A DNA stretch of 64,000 nucleotides, taken from positions 1,364,001 to 1,428,000 of the forward strand of contig CP030885.1 of NCBI GenBank assembly GCA_006969625.1. The letters run 5' to 3'. Source of the DNA: Rhodospirillaceae bacterium. Its GTDB lineage: Bacteria; Pseudomonadota; Alphaproteobacteria; Kiloniellales; DSM-21159. The translations under genes and the position numbers were made by a program. Under the pieces are notes generated by a model that saw only the letters and a program-made list of their open reading frames with translations, did no database searches and was not told the origin of the DNA. This document shows, piece after piece, positions 17,295 to 24,850 of this stretch. Positions within the stretch are counted from its first letter, which is position 1, and every line of letters starts with the position of its first letter.

Positions 17295-17507
17295 TCAGCC
17301 TCCCCGCCTGACCAGGCCGTCGGCGATGCGCCGGGCCAGCAGCGGGGCCGGCTGGCCCTGTCCGTTGACGCGCACCTGCGCGCGGGTCGGGACCGCGGCA
17401 TCGCCGGCCAGGACCCGCGCGAGGGCCTCGCCGGTCAGGCGGCCGAGGCGCTCGGCTTCGCCGGCCCGTGCGGCCGGGACGTGCAGGGTCAGGCGCTCGA
17501 TCCTCAT
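17295..17507 (-). CDS. Small eCIS protein in the Afp6 position
   Basis: A 70-residue protein whose ATG at 17507 overlaps the stop of the AAA+ ATPase gene as ATGA, which is the main evidence that it is translated. The start MRIERLTLHVP echoes the C-terminus of the QR-repeat protein encoded at 19945-20991 (VTIERLDVFVSEP). The rest is basic and helical (GRLTGEALARVL, LLARRIADGLVRRGG). It sits directly before the Afp7-like gene, the place held in Afp and PVC clusters by the small DUF5908 protein Afp6/Pvc6, but the sequence alone does not prove membership. A longer in-phase frame upstream overlaps the ATPase gene and is not coding. Confidence 0.6.
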   Translation of the reverse strand: MRIERLTLHVPAARAGEAERLGRLTGEALARVLAGDAAVPTRAQVRVNGQGQPAPLLARRIADGLVRRGG

Positions 17508-18919
17508 GCCGCACCGGCCTCCAGGATGCGATCCGGCAGATGGGCGGCCAGCGCACCCAGTTCGCTGCGGCGGACCGGGCGGTTGTCCTTGCCCATCTCG
17601 CGCCAGACCGCCAAGGCGACCTCGCGCGGCCCGATCGGCGTGTCCGCCTCGGCCGCCAGCACGGCGGCGTGGAAGGCGGCGTTGTGGATGGCGCCGCCGC
17701 TGAGCGTCGCGGCTGCGCCCAGCATCGCGACATCGAGTTCGGGCGCCCGCGGCGCGCCCGCCGGCAGCAGCGTGTCCCACAGGCGCGCGCGCGCCGACGG
17801 GTCGGGCGGCGGAAAGTCGATCACCATCTGGAAGCGGCGCAGGAAGGCGTGATCGATGTTGCTGCGCAGGTTGGTGGTCAGGATCACCGGGCCGTCGTGG
17901 CGCTCCAGCCGCGACAGCAGATGACTGACCTCCAGGTTGGCGTAGCGGTCGCGCGCGTCGCTGATCTCGCCGCGCTTGCCGAGCAGCGCGTCGCACTCGT
18001 CGATCGCCAGCACCGCAGGCCGGCCGTGCAGCGCGTCCAGCAGGCGGTTCACGTTCTGCTCGGTCTCGCCGACCCACTTGCTCATCACCCTGCCGAGGTC
18101 GAGGGCGTAGAGCGGCCAGCCGAGCTCGCCGGCGATGGCCGCCGCCGCGAAGGTCTTGCCGGTGCCCGAGCCGCCGCTGAACAGCGCCAGCGGTCCGCCG
18201 AGCCCGCGTGCGCGCCAGTCGCGCTCAACGCGGCGCCTCTGGCGCGTCCAGGCGAGCAGCTCGCGCAGGCGCGCCAGGGTCGGCTCGGGCAGCACCAGGT
18301 CTTCCCAGGCGGCCGTGCGCCGGGTCAGGTGCGCGCCCGGCGGCGGTCCCAGGTCGACGGCGCGGCCCAGCACCGCCTGGGCGACGCCGGGACCGGGCCG
18401 TACCACCTGGAAGCCGCCGTCGGGCTCGCCCGCCTGGCGCTCGATCTGCACCAGGTGACCGGCGATCAGCGGCGCGCCGGGCGCCAGCCGCGAGAACAGC
18501 AGGTCGGCCGCCTCCGGCTGGTCCATCGCCAGCAGTTCCTGCAGCAGGCCCAATCCCGGATAGGCCGTGCGCAGGTGCGGCTGCAGCGTCATCAGGCGCG
18601 GCCCCAGCACCGGCATGGCGTCGCCGAGCAGCGCCGTCGCCAGCACGTCGAGGTCCAGGTTGGTCAGCGTCGCCAGCAGGCTGCGCTCGCAACAGCGCGC
18701 CAGGCCGCGCCAGGCCCCGGCGCTGCGTCCTTCGGCGACGGCTTCGCTGACCGCTTCGAACTCGGCGGCGAAATCCTCGGGCAGGGCCTGTGCGCCGCGC
18801 AGCGCTTCGGCCATCGCGATCAGGTGCGACAGTCGGGCCCATTCGGCCCCCAGTCCGGCACCGCTACCTAGGGACGCCGGCGAAACCCGCTCGGAGGCGG
18901 CGGTCTCGGGCGCGCTCAT
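17504..18919 (-). CDS. eCIS AAA+ ATPase (Afp15/Pvc15-like)
   Basis: A 471-residue protein. The N-terminal ~200 residues are helical and family-specific. The AAA+ module contains Walker A GGSGTGKT (249-256), Walker B VLAIDE (303-308), sensor-1 TTN (348-350) and an arginine-finger region FLRRF (359-363). It resembles the single-domain AAA+ proteins of eCIS loci more than ClpV, the sheath disassembler of type VI secretion. In PVC and Afp, Pvc15 is needed for assembly or cargo loading and is not part of the finished particle. Start and stop both overlap the neighbouring genes by 4 bp, so its level is tied to that of the DUF4255 protein. Confidence 0.85.
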   Translation of the reverse strand: MSAPETAASERVSPASLGSGAGLGAEWARLSHLIAMAEALRGAQALPEDFAAEFEAVSEAVAEGRSAGAWRGLARCCERSLLATLTNLDLDVLATALLGDAMPVLGPRLMTLQPHLRTAYPGLGLLQELLAMDQPEAADLLFSRLAPGAPLIAGHLVQIERQAGEPDGGFQVVRPGPGVAQAVLGRAVDLGPPPGAHLTRRTAAWEDLVLPEPTLARLRELLAWTRQRRRVERDWRARGLGGPLALFSGGSGTGKTFAAAAIAGELGWPLYALDLGRVMSKWVGETEQNVNRLLDALHGRPAVLAIDECDALLGKRGEISDARDRYANLEVSHLLSRLERHDGPVILTTNLRSNIDHAFLRRFQMVIDFPPPDPSARARLWDTLLPAGAPRAPELDVAMLGAAATLSGGAIHNAAFHAAVLAAEADTPIGPREVALAVWREMGKDNRPVRRSELGALAAHLPDRILEAGAA

Positions 18920-19941
18920 GGCCCGGCCTCCACGGCGAGGGTGAGCGTGCGCGAGGGGCGCGCATCTGGCAGGCGCGCACCGGCGCCGTCGGTCGGCCAG
19001 GCGGCGAGGCGGTAGAGCGTCGGCGCATCGGTCTGCGGCAACGCCGGCTGCAGGCGGCTGGCCGGGTCGTCGAAGCGCGCCGCCCCGACCACGGTCTGGA
19101 CGGTGACGGCCGGTTCCCAGTCGTTCGGCCCGACCTGGCGTTCCCAGACCAGTTCGGCGATGCGACCGGCCGCGCCGATCAGAGCCAGCGTCACCGGGTC
19201 CGCCGGGTTGTTGGCGAACGCGGCCGCCGACCAGGTCAGGGTCAGGGCTTCGACCAGGGCGCCCTGCGCGTCCACCAGCCGCAGGTCAGGCTGCCAGCCG
19301 TCCAGCGTGGCGACGGCGTCGAGCTCCGTGGTGCGGCGCTCGGTGTTCGGGTCCACCTCGGCGACGAAGCCCGTCATCGGACCGGAGGCCGGGGCGGCCT
19401 GGGCCGGGTCGACCGGAACCAGGGAGAACTCGTAGGTGGCCGACATACGGTAAGCCGTCTCGCCGTTGAGCGCCGTCCAGATGTGGTTGATCTCCTCCAT
19501 GTCGGTCGGCAGCAGCACGCTCTGCAGCGCGTAGGCCGTGGCGTTGGCGCCGCCCGGCGCACTGAAGGGGCCGAGCACCGGATGCTCGTGGAACAGCCGC
19601 AGGACCTCGCCGAGGATGCGCAGGTCGGTCTCGCCCGCCGGCACCGCATTGCCGTTGCCGTCCGGGCCGCCGCCGCCCTTGGCGGCGAAGGGCGTTACCA
19701 GGCAGTAGGTGCGGATCAGCATCGGCTCGCCGCTGGTCTGGGCTGCGTGGAAGCCGGAGGGCGCGACCCGGTAGAAGAAGAGGTTGACGACGTTGGTGTC
19801 GCCGTTCGCCAGCTTGGCGCCCTCGATCGGCGTGTCGGTGGCGATGTGCAGCTTGGCCCCGTTACGCCGGAAGTGCGCGTCGATCGCGTCGGCGACGCCC
19901 TTGGCGGCGACGGAGAGCGCAGAGGGCGGGACGTCGGCCAT
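18916..19941 (-). CDS. DUF4255 (Pvc16/Afp16 N-terminal) tail terminator protein
   Basis: A 341-residue protein. Residues ~10-195 match DUF4255: VAAKGVADAIDAHFRRNG, NVVNLFFYRVAPSGFHAA, LIRTYCLVTPFA, and LRILGEVLRLFHEHPVLGP. The remainder (DGWQPDLRLVDAQGALVEAL and following, with repeated beta-strand patterns) looks like one or two immunoglobulin-like domains. In Afp, the cap protein Afp16 closes the distal end of tube and sheath and helps set particle length. It is encoded immediately before the AAA+ gene, as in most eCIS loci, and 3 bp after the QR-repeat gene. Confidence 0.85.
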   Translation of the reverse strand: MADVPPSALSVAAKGVADAIDAHFRRNGAKLHIATDTPIEGAKLANGDTNVVNLFFYRVAPSGFHAAQTSGEPMLIRTYCLVTPFAAKGGGGPDGNGNAVPAGETDLRILGEVLRLFHEHPVLGPFSAPGGANATAYALQSVLLPTDMEEINHIWTALNGETAYRMSATYEFSLVPVDPAQAAPASGPMTGFVAEVDPNTERRTTELDAVATLDGWQPDLRLVDAQGALVEALTLTWSAAAFANNPADPVTLALIGAAGRIAELVWERQVGPNDWEPAVTVQTVVGAARFDDPASRLQPALPQTDAPTLYRLAAWPTDGAGARLPDARPSRTLTLAVEAGP

Positions 19942-19944
19942 GAC

Positions 19945-20991
19945 CTAGAGCCCCCGCAGGTAGCGGGTGTCGAGGCGCGGTCCCGGCGCTGCCCCGCTGG
20001 CCCGGCCCGACGTGCGGTTCGGCGCCAGCGGCGGCTCGGACACGAACACGTCCAGCCGCTCGATGGTGACCTCGGGCCGGGTCGGCGCCGTGCCCGCGGC
20101 CGTCGGCTTCGGCGCCTCCGCCGCGCGATCTCGCTCGGCCGCCGCAAGCAGGGACTCCAGGGTCGCGTTGGGCACCAGGGCCGAAGCGTCCCCGATTCCG
20201 GGAGACGCATCCGAGCCCTGTCCGCCGCGGCCCATCCGCGGGTCGTCGGTACGCGACTTCGCGTAGGCCGACAGGCCCAACGAACCCACGGTATCGGGCG
20301 CGTCGGTCTCGGCCGGATGGTGGGGCGAGGCCGTTTCCTGGCTGCCGGCGAGGAGGCTGGACAGCCGCGGCATCGGCGGTGCTGCCTGCGCGCCCGCTTC
20401 GGCCAGCGGCGCCCTTTGGGCGGCCTTTGGCGGATCCTCTTCCGGAGGCATCTCGACGACAGGTGGCGCCGCCGCCCGCTGCAGCGTCTCTTGCTCGCTT
20501 TCCTCCGGGGCGGCTGCCCGTTGAAGCGTCTCTTCCTCCTCCTCCTCGTCGTCGGCGGCGCGCTGGACTTCCTCCTCTTCCTGACCCGGCGCCTCGGCGC
20601 GGCGCACCGCCGGCGACACGGTCTGCCGTGGTGGGGGGGCAATGCCCTGAACAGGGCGGAGGTCCGCCGTGCGCTGGATTTCTGCTTCCGCCTCTTCGAG
20701 GTCCGCGGCGGGCGCGCGCTGGACCTCCTCCTCTTCGTCCGCCGCCGCGCGCTGGACCTCCTGGTCCTCCGCGGTCTCCTCCGAGGTGCGGCGAACCGCG
20801 CGCTGTGTTTCCGATTCTTCCTCGTCCGGTGTGGCAGTCGTGCGCTGGACCCCCGTCTCTTCCTCCTCGGCCTCCCGTGCGGCGGCGCGCGCGACCTGCT
20901 GCCCGCTCAGGAGCCCACCATCCGCTGGCCGTGCGGGGGCGGCGGGCGGCGTGTCGGCGGCGCGCTGGGCGATGCGCTCCAGGAAGCTCAC
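19945..20991 (-). CDS. Acidic QR-repeat protein of the eCIS operon
   Basis: A 348-residue protein starting at the GTG at 20991, which overlaps the upstream stop as GTGA; a longer frame upstream overlaps the gp26-like gene. Residues 45-193 are a disordered, strongly acidic region in which a [VILTA]QR[AT] motif recurs about nine times after runs of Glu and Asp (47, 61, 78, 89, 104, 141, 155, 169, 190), often 14-15 residues apart. The C-terminus contains VTIERLDVFVSEPPLAP, similar to the end of short proteins found in eCIS clusters. The function is unknown. Its place between the gp26-like and DUF4255 genes fits a structural or cargo-related part, and the QR motif also appears in the DUF4157 protein (VQR at 309-311; PPQRAAGEEE at 951-960). 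Confidence 0.65.
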   Translation of the reverse strand: MSFLERIAQRAADTPPAAPARPADGGLLSGQQVARAAAREAEEEETGVQRTTATPDEEESETQRAVRRTSEETAEDQEVQRAAADEEEEVQRAPAADLEEAEAEIQRTADLRPVQGIAPPPRQTVSPAVRRAEAPGQEEEEVQRAADDEEEEEETLQRAAAPEESEQETLQRAAAPPVVEMPPEEDPPKAAQRAPLAEAGAQAAPPMPRLSSLLAGSQETASPHHPAETDAPDTVGSLGLSAYAKSRTDDPRMGRGGQGSDASPGIGDASALVPNATLESLLAAAERDRAAEAPKPTAAGTAPTRPEVTIERLDVFVSEPPLAPNRTSGRASGAAPGPRLDTRYLRGL

Positions 20992-21776
20992 GGCCGGCTC
21001 CCGATCAGTGCGAGGTAGCGGCGCCTTCGCGCGGTCGGCAGCGCCAGGATCTCCGCCTCGCTCCAGTGGTAGGTGGCGGCGATCCGGTGAACCTCGCGCA
21101 GCAGTGGCTCGAGGCGCGGGAAGGCGTAGTCCAGCGGGTCGAGCCAGGCTCGTGTCTCGGTCTCGCAGTTCGGGCAGCGGCTGGCGAGGGTGCTGACCGC
21201 CTCGGGCGAAAGCGCCTCGAGGGCGGCGTCGATGCGGTCCAGATCCTCGACGTCGAAGCGCTCGGCGGCGGCGGAGCTGTCCGCGTCCAGGCCGCACAGC
21301 GCGGCCAGGTACCGCCGTGCCGCCTCGCCCGTGAGGCCCCGGCGGGCGACGGCCGTCTCGTGCGTGCCGTTGGGTGCCTCGAACGACCGACGGCCGAGCG
21401 AGGTCTCGACCGCCACCGTGGGGAAGCCGGTGCCGGCGGGCTTCATCGGCAGGGCGGCGATGTCGAGCGCCAGGTCATAGCGCGCGCCGCAGGTCTGACA
21501 GTCGGCGGCCAACCAATCCTGCGCCGGTCGGAAGCGGGCGGCGGCGCGCTGCAGCAGCCACTCGCGCGTCCCGCTCGCCAGACTGCGCAGCGTTTCCGGC
21601 GCCGCCGCCTGCCCGTCGAGACGGTGCAGCAGGGTCGCGAGGACGCCGGTCACTTTCGCCGGCCGCGCCCGCGCCGCGGCGACGGCCTCGGCCAGCCGCA
21701 ACTCGACGGTGCCGGTCAGCCGCGCCAGTTCGAAGGCCGGCTGCGCGGCGGGATATGTGGTGGCGGCGCGCGGCAC
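20988..21776 (-). CDS. T4 gp26-like baseplate protein with two CxxC motifs
   Basis: A 262-residue protein with the layout of the T4-baseplate (gp26/gp51-type) proteins that accompany eCIS tubes: an Ala-rich helical N-terminus, a CQTCGARYDL motif at ~143-152, a second CPNCETETRAWLD motif at ~209-221, and the C-terminal helical segment LLREVHRIAATYHWSEAEILALP followed by RRRYLALI. The two CxxC pairs probably bind one zinc ion. The WSEAEIL motif is typical of phage tail chaperone or baseplate genes placed after the tube gene. The start lies 4 bp after the tube stop, and its own stop overlaps the next gene. Confidence 0.7.
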   Translation of the reverse strand: MPRAATTYPAAQPAFELARLTGTVELRLAEAVAAARARPAKVTGVLATLLHRLDGQAAAPETLRSLASGTREWLLQRAAARFRPAQDWLAADCQTCGARYDLALDIAALPMKPAGTGFPTVAVETSLGRRSFEAPNGTHETAVARRGLTGEAARRYLAALCGLDADSSAAAERFDVEDLDRIDAALEALSPEAVSTLASRCPNCETETRAWLDPLDYAFPRLEPLLREVHRIAATYHWSEAEILALPTARRRRYLALIGSRP

Positions 21777-21780
21777 CTGC

Positions 21781-22293
21781 TCAGGTCTCCGCCGGCTCGC
21801 CGGTCGCCGGATCGCGCTCGAAGCCTTCGTGCTGGATGGTGATGGTCTGGATACCGACGGCGTTCATCGTGTTGGCGTCGAACTCCGGCAGCGCCTGGAA
21901 CTCCGAGACCCAGGCCCGTCGCAGCTTGTAGGTCATGGCCGGGGTGCCCTGCAGGTTCAGCACGTCGATCACCACCTCGCGTCGGTAGCCCTTCAGAGAG
22001 GTGCCGGCATCGCCTTCCGTCAGGTTGTTGACGGCGTTGGCCCACTCCTCGAAGACCGGGTCGTGCGACAGGCCTTGCTCCAGGGTCACCGGCTCGTAGC
22101 TGGTGCCGCCTGGCATGGTGCGCTGATGCGAGGGGTCGCCGGCGGCGCGCCACTTGACGGCCTCGGTGGTCTTCTTCAGGGCGCCCATCTTGCTGAGACC
22201 GGCGACGACGCGGCCGTCGATCGAGACCTGGAACTTGAAGGTCCGATACGGGTCGAAGCGGTGCGAGTTGGCGGGAAACATCGGTGCGGGCAT
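21781..22293 (-). CDS. eCIS inner tube protein (gp19 / Afp1-5 family)
   Basis: A 170-residue protein, the usual tube length. It matches the T4 gp19-like family of eCIS: PYRTFKFQVSIDGRVVAGLSK, EAVKWRAAGDPSHQRTMPGG, LEQGLSHDPVFEEWANAV and RREVVIDVLNLQG are all typical of Afp1/Afp5 and MAC tube proteins. Hexameric rings of it form the needle that is driven through the target membrane. A strong purine-rich ribosome site (GAGAGGAG) precedes the ATG at 22293. Only one tube gene is present, unlike Afp, which has Afp1 and Afp5. Confidence 0.9.
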   Translation of the reverse strand: MPAPMFPANSHRFDPYRTFKFQVSIDGRVVAGLSKMGALKKTTEAVKWRAAGDPSHQRTMPGGTSYEPVTLEQGLSHDPVFEEWANAVNNLTEGDAGTSLKGYRREVVIDVLNLQGTPAMTYKLRRAWVSEFQALPEFDANTMNAVGIQTITIQHEGFERDPATGEPAET

Positions 22294-22348
22294 GGCGCGC
22301 TCCTCTCGGGTGCTGTCCTGTCGGATGCGGCGTGGGGCGGGCTGCGGC

Positions 22349-24235
22349 TCAGGCCGACTGCAGCTTCTGCTGGATCTGCACGACGACGAACTCGGCCGGC
22401 TTGAGCGGCGCGTAGCCGACCACGACGCGCACGATGCCGCCGTCGATGTCGCCTTGGGTCATGGTGTCGCCCAGGCCGCAGCGCACGAAGTAGGCGTCGG
22501 CCGCCTTTTCGCCCTGGAAGGCGCCGGCGCGGAACAGCCCGTCCATGAAGCCGCCGACGCTGGCGCGCAGGGCGGCCCAGAGGGTGTGCTTGTTGGGCTC
22601 GAAGACGACCGCCTGCAGGGCGTTGTAGAGGCTCTCGCCGATCAGGATGGAGGTGCGCCGCACCGGCACGTAGCGGAAGTCCGGCTGGGTCTTGGTCGCC
22701 AGCATGCGCGCGCCCCAGACGACCTGCGGGCCGATCACCGGACGGATGCAGTTGATGCCCCAACCGTTGAGCTGATCCTGGATGTCGTTGCCGACGAGGT
22801 ATTGCGGTCCCTGCACGCCGCGCACCGTCGCCTCCAGACCCGCCGGGGCCTTCCAGACGCCGCGGCGCGAATCGATGCGCGCCCAGATGCCGGCGGCGAA
22901 GGCGGAGGGCGCGACCGTCAGGGTCTTGGGCTTGTTGGCCGCGGTGTCCGGATTGTAGAAGGGGTTGGCGACCTGCAGCCAAGGATAGTAGAGCGCCGTG
23001 TAGGACGTCCCGTGCGGCAGCGCCTGATCCTTGACGTCCTTCTGGGTCTTCAGCTCGGTGCCCGGCTTGGGGTCGACGACGACCACGCGGTTCTTCATGA
23101 ACTCGGCATGGGCGATGGCGCCGTCGATCACCTCCTTGCCCTTGGTCGTCTCGTAGTGCAGGCCGGGGAACAGCAGGATGCTGGCGTCGCGGTAGTCGCG
23201 CAGGGCGGTGAAGGCGTCGCTGTAGTCGGCCAGTGCCGTGCCGCCGTTGCCGTCGTCGCCGCCGAAGAACTCCGCCTCGCCCTGGGCCGGATAGTCCACC
23301 ACGGTGGCGAACTCGAGGATCGGGGCGGCGTCGCCGCCGGCGATGGTGACCTCCGAGCCGGCTGCGCGACTACCGGAGATCAGGATGATGCGCCCGTCGT
23401 TGGTCGGCAGCGCGCGGAAGCTCTTGCGCGGTTCGTTGTTGGTGCCGCGGATCGTGCTCTGGATCTTTGCGGCGACCTTCTCGATCGTGTCCTCGGCGGC
23501 GGTGAAGTTGACGACGGGGATGGGGTTGGCAGCGCCGCTCAGCCCGACCTCCAGCGACTTGCCGTTGAGCGGGCCGAGATCGACGCCGAGCAGCACCTTG
23601 CTCTTCAGCGCCTTGGTGGTGCCGCCGCCGCCGGCCGCCGCGTCGATCGGCTTGAGCTCCAGGTCGATCAGCGCCGAGCCGTCGTTGACCAGACTGCCGA
23701 CGAACTGGCCGTCGTCCGGGTTCATCGACACGCCGCTGAAGGTCTCGACCGCCTCGAAGTCGTCGCCGGTGCCGGCGCCGATTTCCAGGACGTATCCCAG
23801 GTCCAGGTCGGCGGCGTCGACCGGTTCGATCCGCGCAACCAGGTCGTCGCCCCATGTGCCCGGCGAGGTCGCCGTCATGTAGAGCGCGGTGTTGCCCATG
23901 TCCGCCGGATTGGCCAGAGCGCCGCTGGCGCTCGCCGTGTCCTTGGCGACGCGCACGATGTAGGCCTTGCGTCCGCCGTTCAGGAAGAAGGCGCTGACCG
24001 CGTGGCCAAAGGCATCGACGCCGTCGCCCAGGTCGCGGATGCCGTTGGCGGCGTCAACCACCTTGCCGAACTGGGTCTTGAAGTCGTCGAGCTTGGTGAT
24101 CAGCGTCGGGGTACTCAACGCGCCGCGATAGGCGAAGCCGATGAAGGCGGCGATCGAAGTCGAGGCGGCCTCGATCGGGATCAGGCCGCTGGGCAGCTCT
24201 TCGATGTAGACGCCCGGGTGGCGGTAGGCGGGCAT
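22349..24235 (-). CDS. eCIS contractile sheath protein (Afp2-4 family)
   Basis: A 628-residue tail sheath protein. The N-terminus YRHPGVYIEELPSGLIPIEA and AFIGFAYRG, and the C-terminal core (GIWARIDSRRGVWKAPAG, VVWGARML, YVPVRRTSILIGESLY, AGAFQGEKAADAYFVRCGLG, VVVQIQQKL), are diagnostic. Residues ~80-370 form a variable outer domain. The C-terminal arm interlocks with neighbouring subunits, and contraction of the sheath powers injection. It is the only sheath gene here, whereas Afp and PVC have three. An optimal Shine-Dalgarno site (24243-24249) suggests high expression, as expected for the most abundant subunit. Confidence 0.93.
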   Translation of the reverse strand: MPAYRHPGVYIEELPSGLIPIEAASTSIAAFIGFAYRGALSTPTLITKLDDFKTQFGKVVDAANGIRDLGDGVDAFGHAVSAFFLNGGRKAYIVRVAKDTASASGALANPADMGNTALYMTATSPGTWGDDLVARIEPVDAADLDLGYVLEIGAGTGDDFEAVETFSGVSMNPDDGQFVGSLVNDGSALIDLELKPIDAAAGGGGTTKALKSKVLLGVDLGPLNGKSLEVGLSGAANPIPVVNFTAAEDTIEKVAAKIQSTIRGTNNEPRKSFRALPTNDGRIILISGSRAAGSEVTIAGGDAAPILEFATVVDYPAQGEAEFFGGDDGNGGTALADYSDAFTALRDYRDASILLFPGLHYETTKGKEVIDGAIAHAEFMKNRVVVVDPKPGTELKTQKDVKDQALPHGTSYTALYYPWLQVANPFYNPDTAANKPKTLTVAPSAFAAGIWARIDSRRGVWKAPAGLEATVRGVQGPQYLVGNDIQDQLNGWGINCIRPVIGPQVVWGARMLATKTQPDFRYVPVRRTSILIGESLYNALQAVVFEPNKHTLWAALRASVGGFMDGLFRAGAFQGEKAADAYFVRCGLGDTMTQGDIDGGIVRVVVGYAPLKPAEFVVVQIQQKLQSA

Positions 24236-24242
24236 GCGGTGG

Positions 24243-24249
24243 ACCTCCT
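24243..24249 (-). promoter_or_regulatory. Consensus ribosome binding site of the sheath gene
   Basis: On the minus strand these bases read AGGAGGT, seven bases before the ATG at 24235. This is close to the full anti-Shine-Dalgarno complement and stronger than those of the other operon genes, many of which depend on overlapping stop/start codons. Confidence 0.8.
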
Positions 24250-24336
24250 CGTTTCGGATGACCCGGTCAGGTGGTCCGGGTCGCAGGGCGCTGGCGCGGG
24301 TCGGGATCGGCCGCCGCGGGCGGCGTCACGGGGAAC

Positions 24337-24549
24337 TCAGGACGGCGGTTCGCAGGGCTCGCTCGCCGCGGCGGCGATGGCGCGAAGGGTTTCCAGCAGA
24401 ACCTCGAGCCCGACGAAGTGGGTCTGCCGGCCGGAGTTGAGGTGCTCGATACGGCCGCGCCACGAGGCGGCGGAGTCGCCGTCCTCCGCGTCCTCCTGCC
24501 ACATGCGGACGATGACGACCTGATCCACATGCCCCTTGGCATCGCCCAT
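24337..24549 (-). CDS. Small conserved protein at the head of the eCIS operon
   Basis: A 70-residue protein. The pattern FV.R.W.E...W.GRI.H..SG....F..LE.LLE.. is visible as VVIVRMWQEDAED, SWRGRIEHLNSGRQTHF and VGLEVLLETLRAI. I know this short beta-rich pattern from many uncharacterised bacterial proteins, but no function is established. An AAGGA ribosome site lies 8 bp before the ATG at 24549. It is 101 bp upstream of the sheath gene, with a GC hairpin (24310-24324) between, and is probably the first cistron of the operon or a regulator of it. Confidence 0.6.
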   Translation of the reverse strand: MGDAKGHVDQVVIVRMWQEDAEDGDSAASWRGRIEHLNSGRQTHFVGLEVLLETLRAIAAAASEPCEPPS

Positions 24550-24850
24550 TCCCCGTGTCCTTTGCAGCAGGCCCGGCCTTTCCTGCGGTGCCGGTGCCGG
24601 CGCATCGCGCCGGGATCTGGCGGCCGTCGGCCTGCGCGGACTGAAGGAACGAGCCTAGGGTGCGCGCCTCTTGGCGCACTTCCCGACCGCACACTTATCC
24701 CTCGCACGACGGTCTTCGCCGGCTCGCCGCCGACTCAGGGAACGGTCACGAGGGAATCACGAGCCGATCGCGGCTGCACGCGATTGCGGCCGCGCGGGGT
24801 GCGGAAACGAACTGTGCCGGACGGGAGTGTCAGGGACGACAGAAGGCGGC
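24550..24850. other. Intergenic region between the eCIS operon and the SARP-type regulator gene
   Basis: These 301 bases hold no convincing gene. They must contain the eCIS operon promoter unless the operon is transcribed with the regulator gene. The only clear structure is the heptamer direct repeat at 24746-24763, plus a 5-bp hairpin (GCGCC-TCTT-GGCGC, 24664-24677). I could not find a convincing sigma-70 -10/-35 pair, which would fit an activator-dependent promoter. Confidence 0.6.
24735..24774 (-). promoter_or_regulatory. Candidate SARP operator: heptamer direct repeat with 11-bp period
   Basis: TCACGAG occurs at 24746-24752 and again at 24757-24763, separated by GGAA, giving an exact 11-bp period. 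Flanking positions in the same register are weaker partial matches (TCAGGGA at 24735-24741, TCGCGGC at 24768-24774, each 4 of 7). SARP/AfsR-type activators are known to bind direct heptamer repeats one helical turn apart at the -35 region. The site lies between the SARP-type gene and the eCIS operon, so it is a natural operator; the link is inferred. Confidence 0.45.

Noticed and set aside
525..24549. Prophage
   Set aside because: Tail-like genes are complete enough for a contractile particle, but no capsid, portal, terminase, integrase, holin or lysin gene is present, and DUF4255, AAA+ and DUF4157 genes identify an eCIS.
525..24549. Type VI secretion system
   Set aside because: No TssJLM membrane complex, no VipA/VipB two-part sheath and no ClpV; the sheath is a single Afp-type protein.
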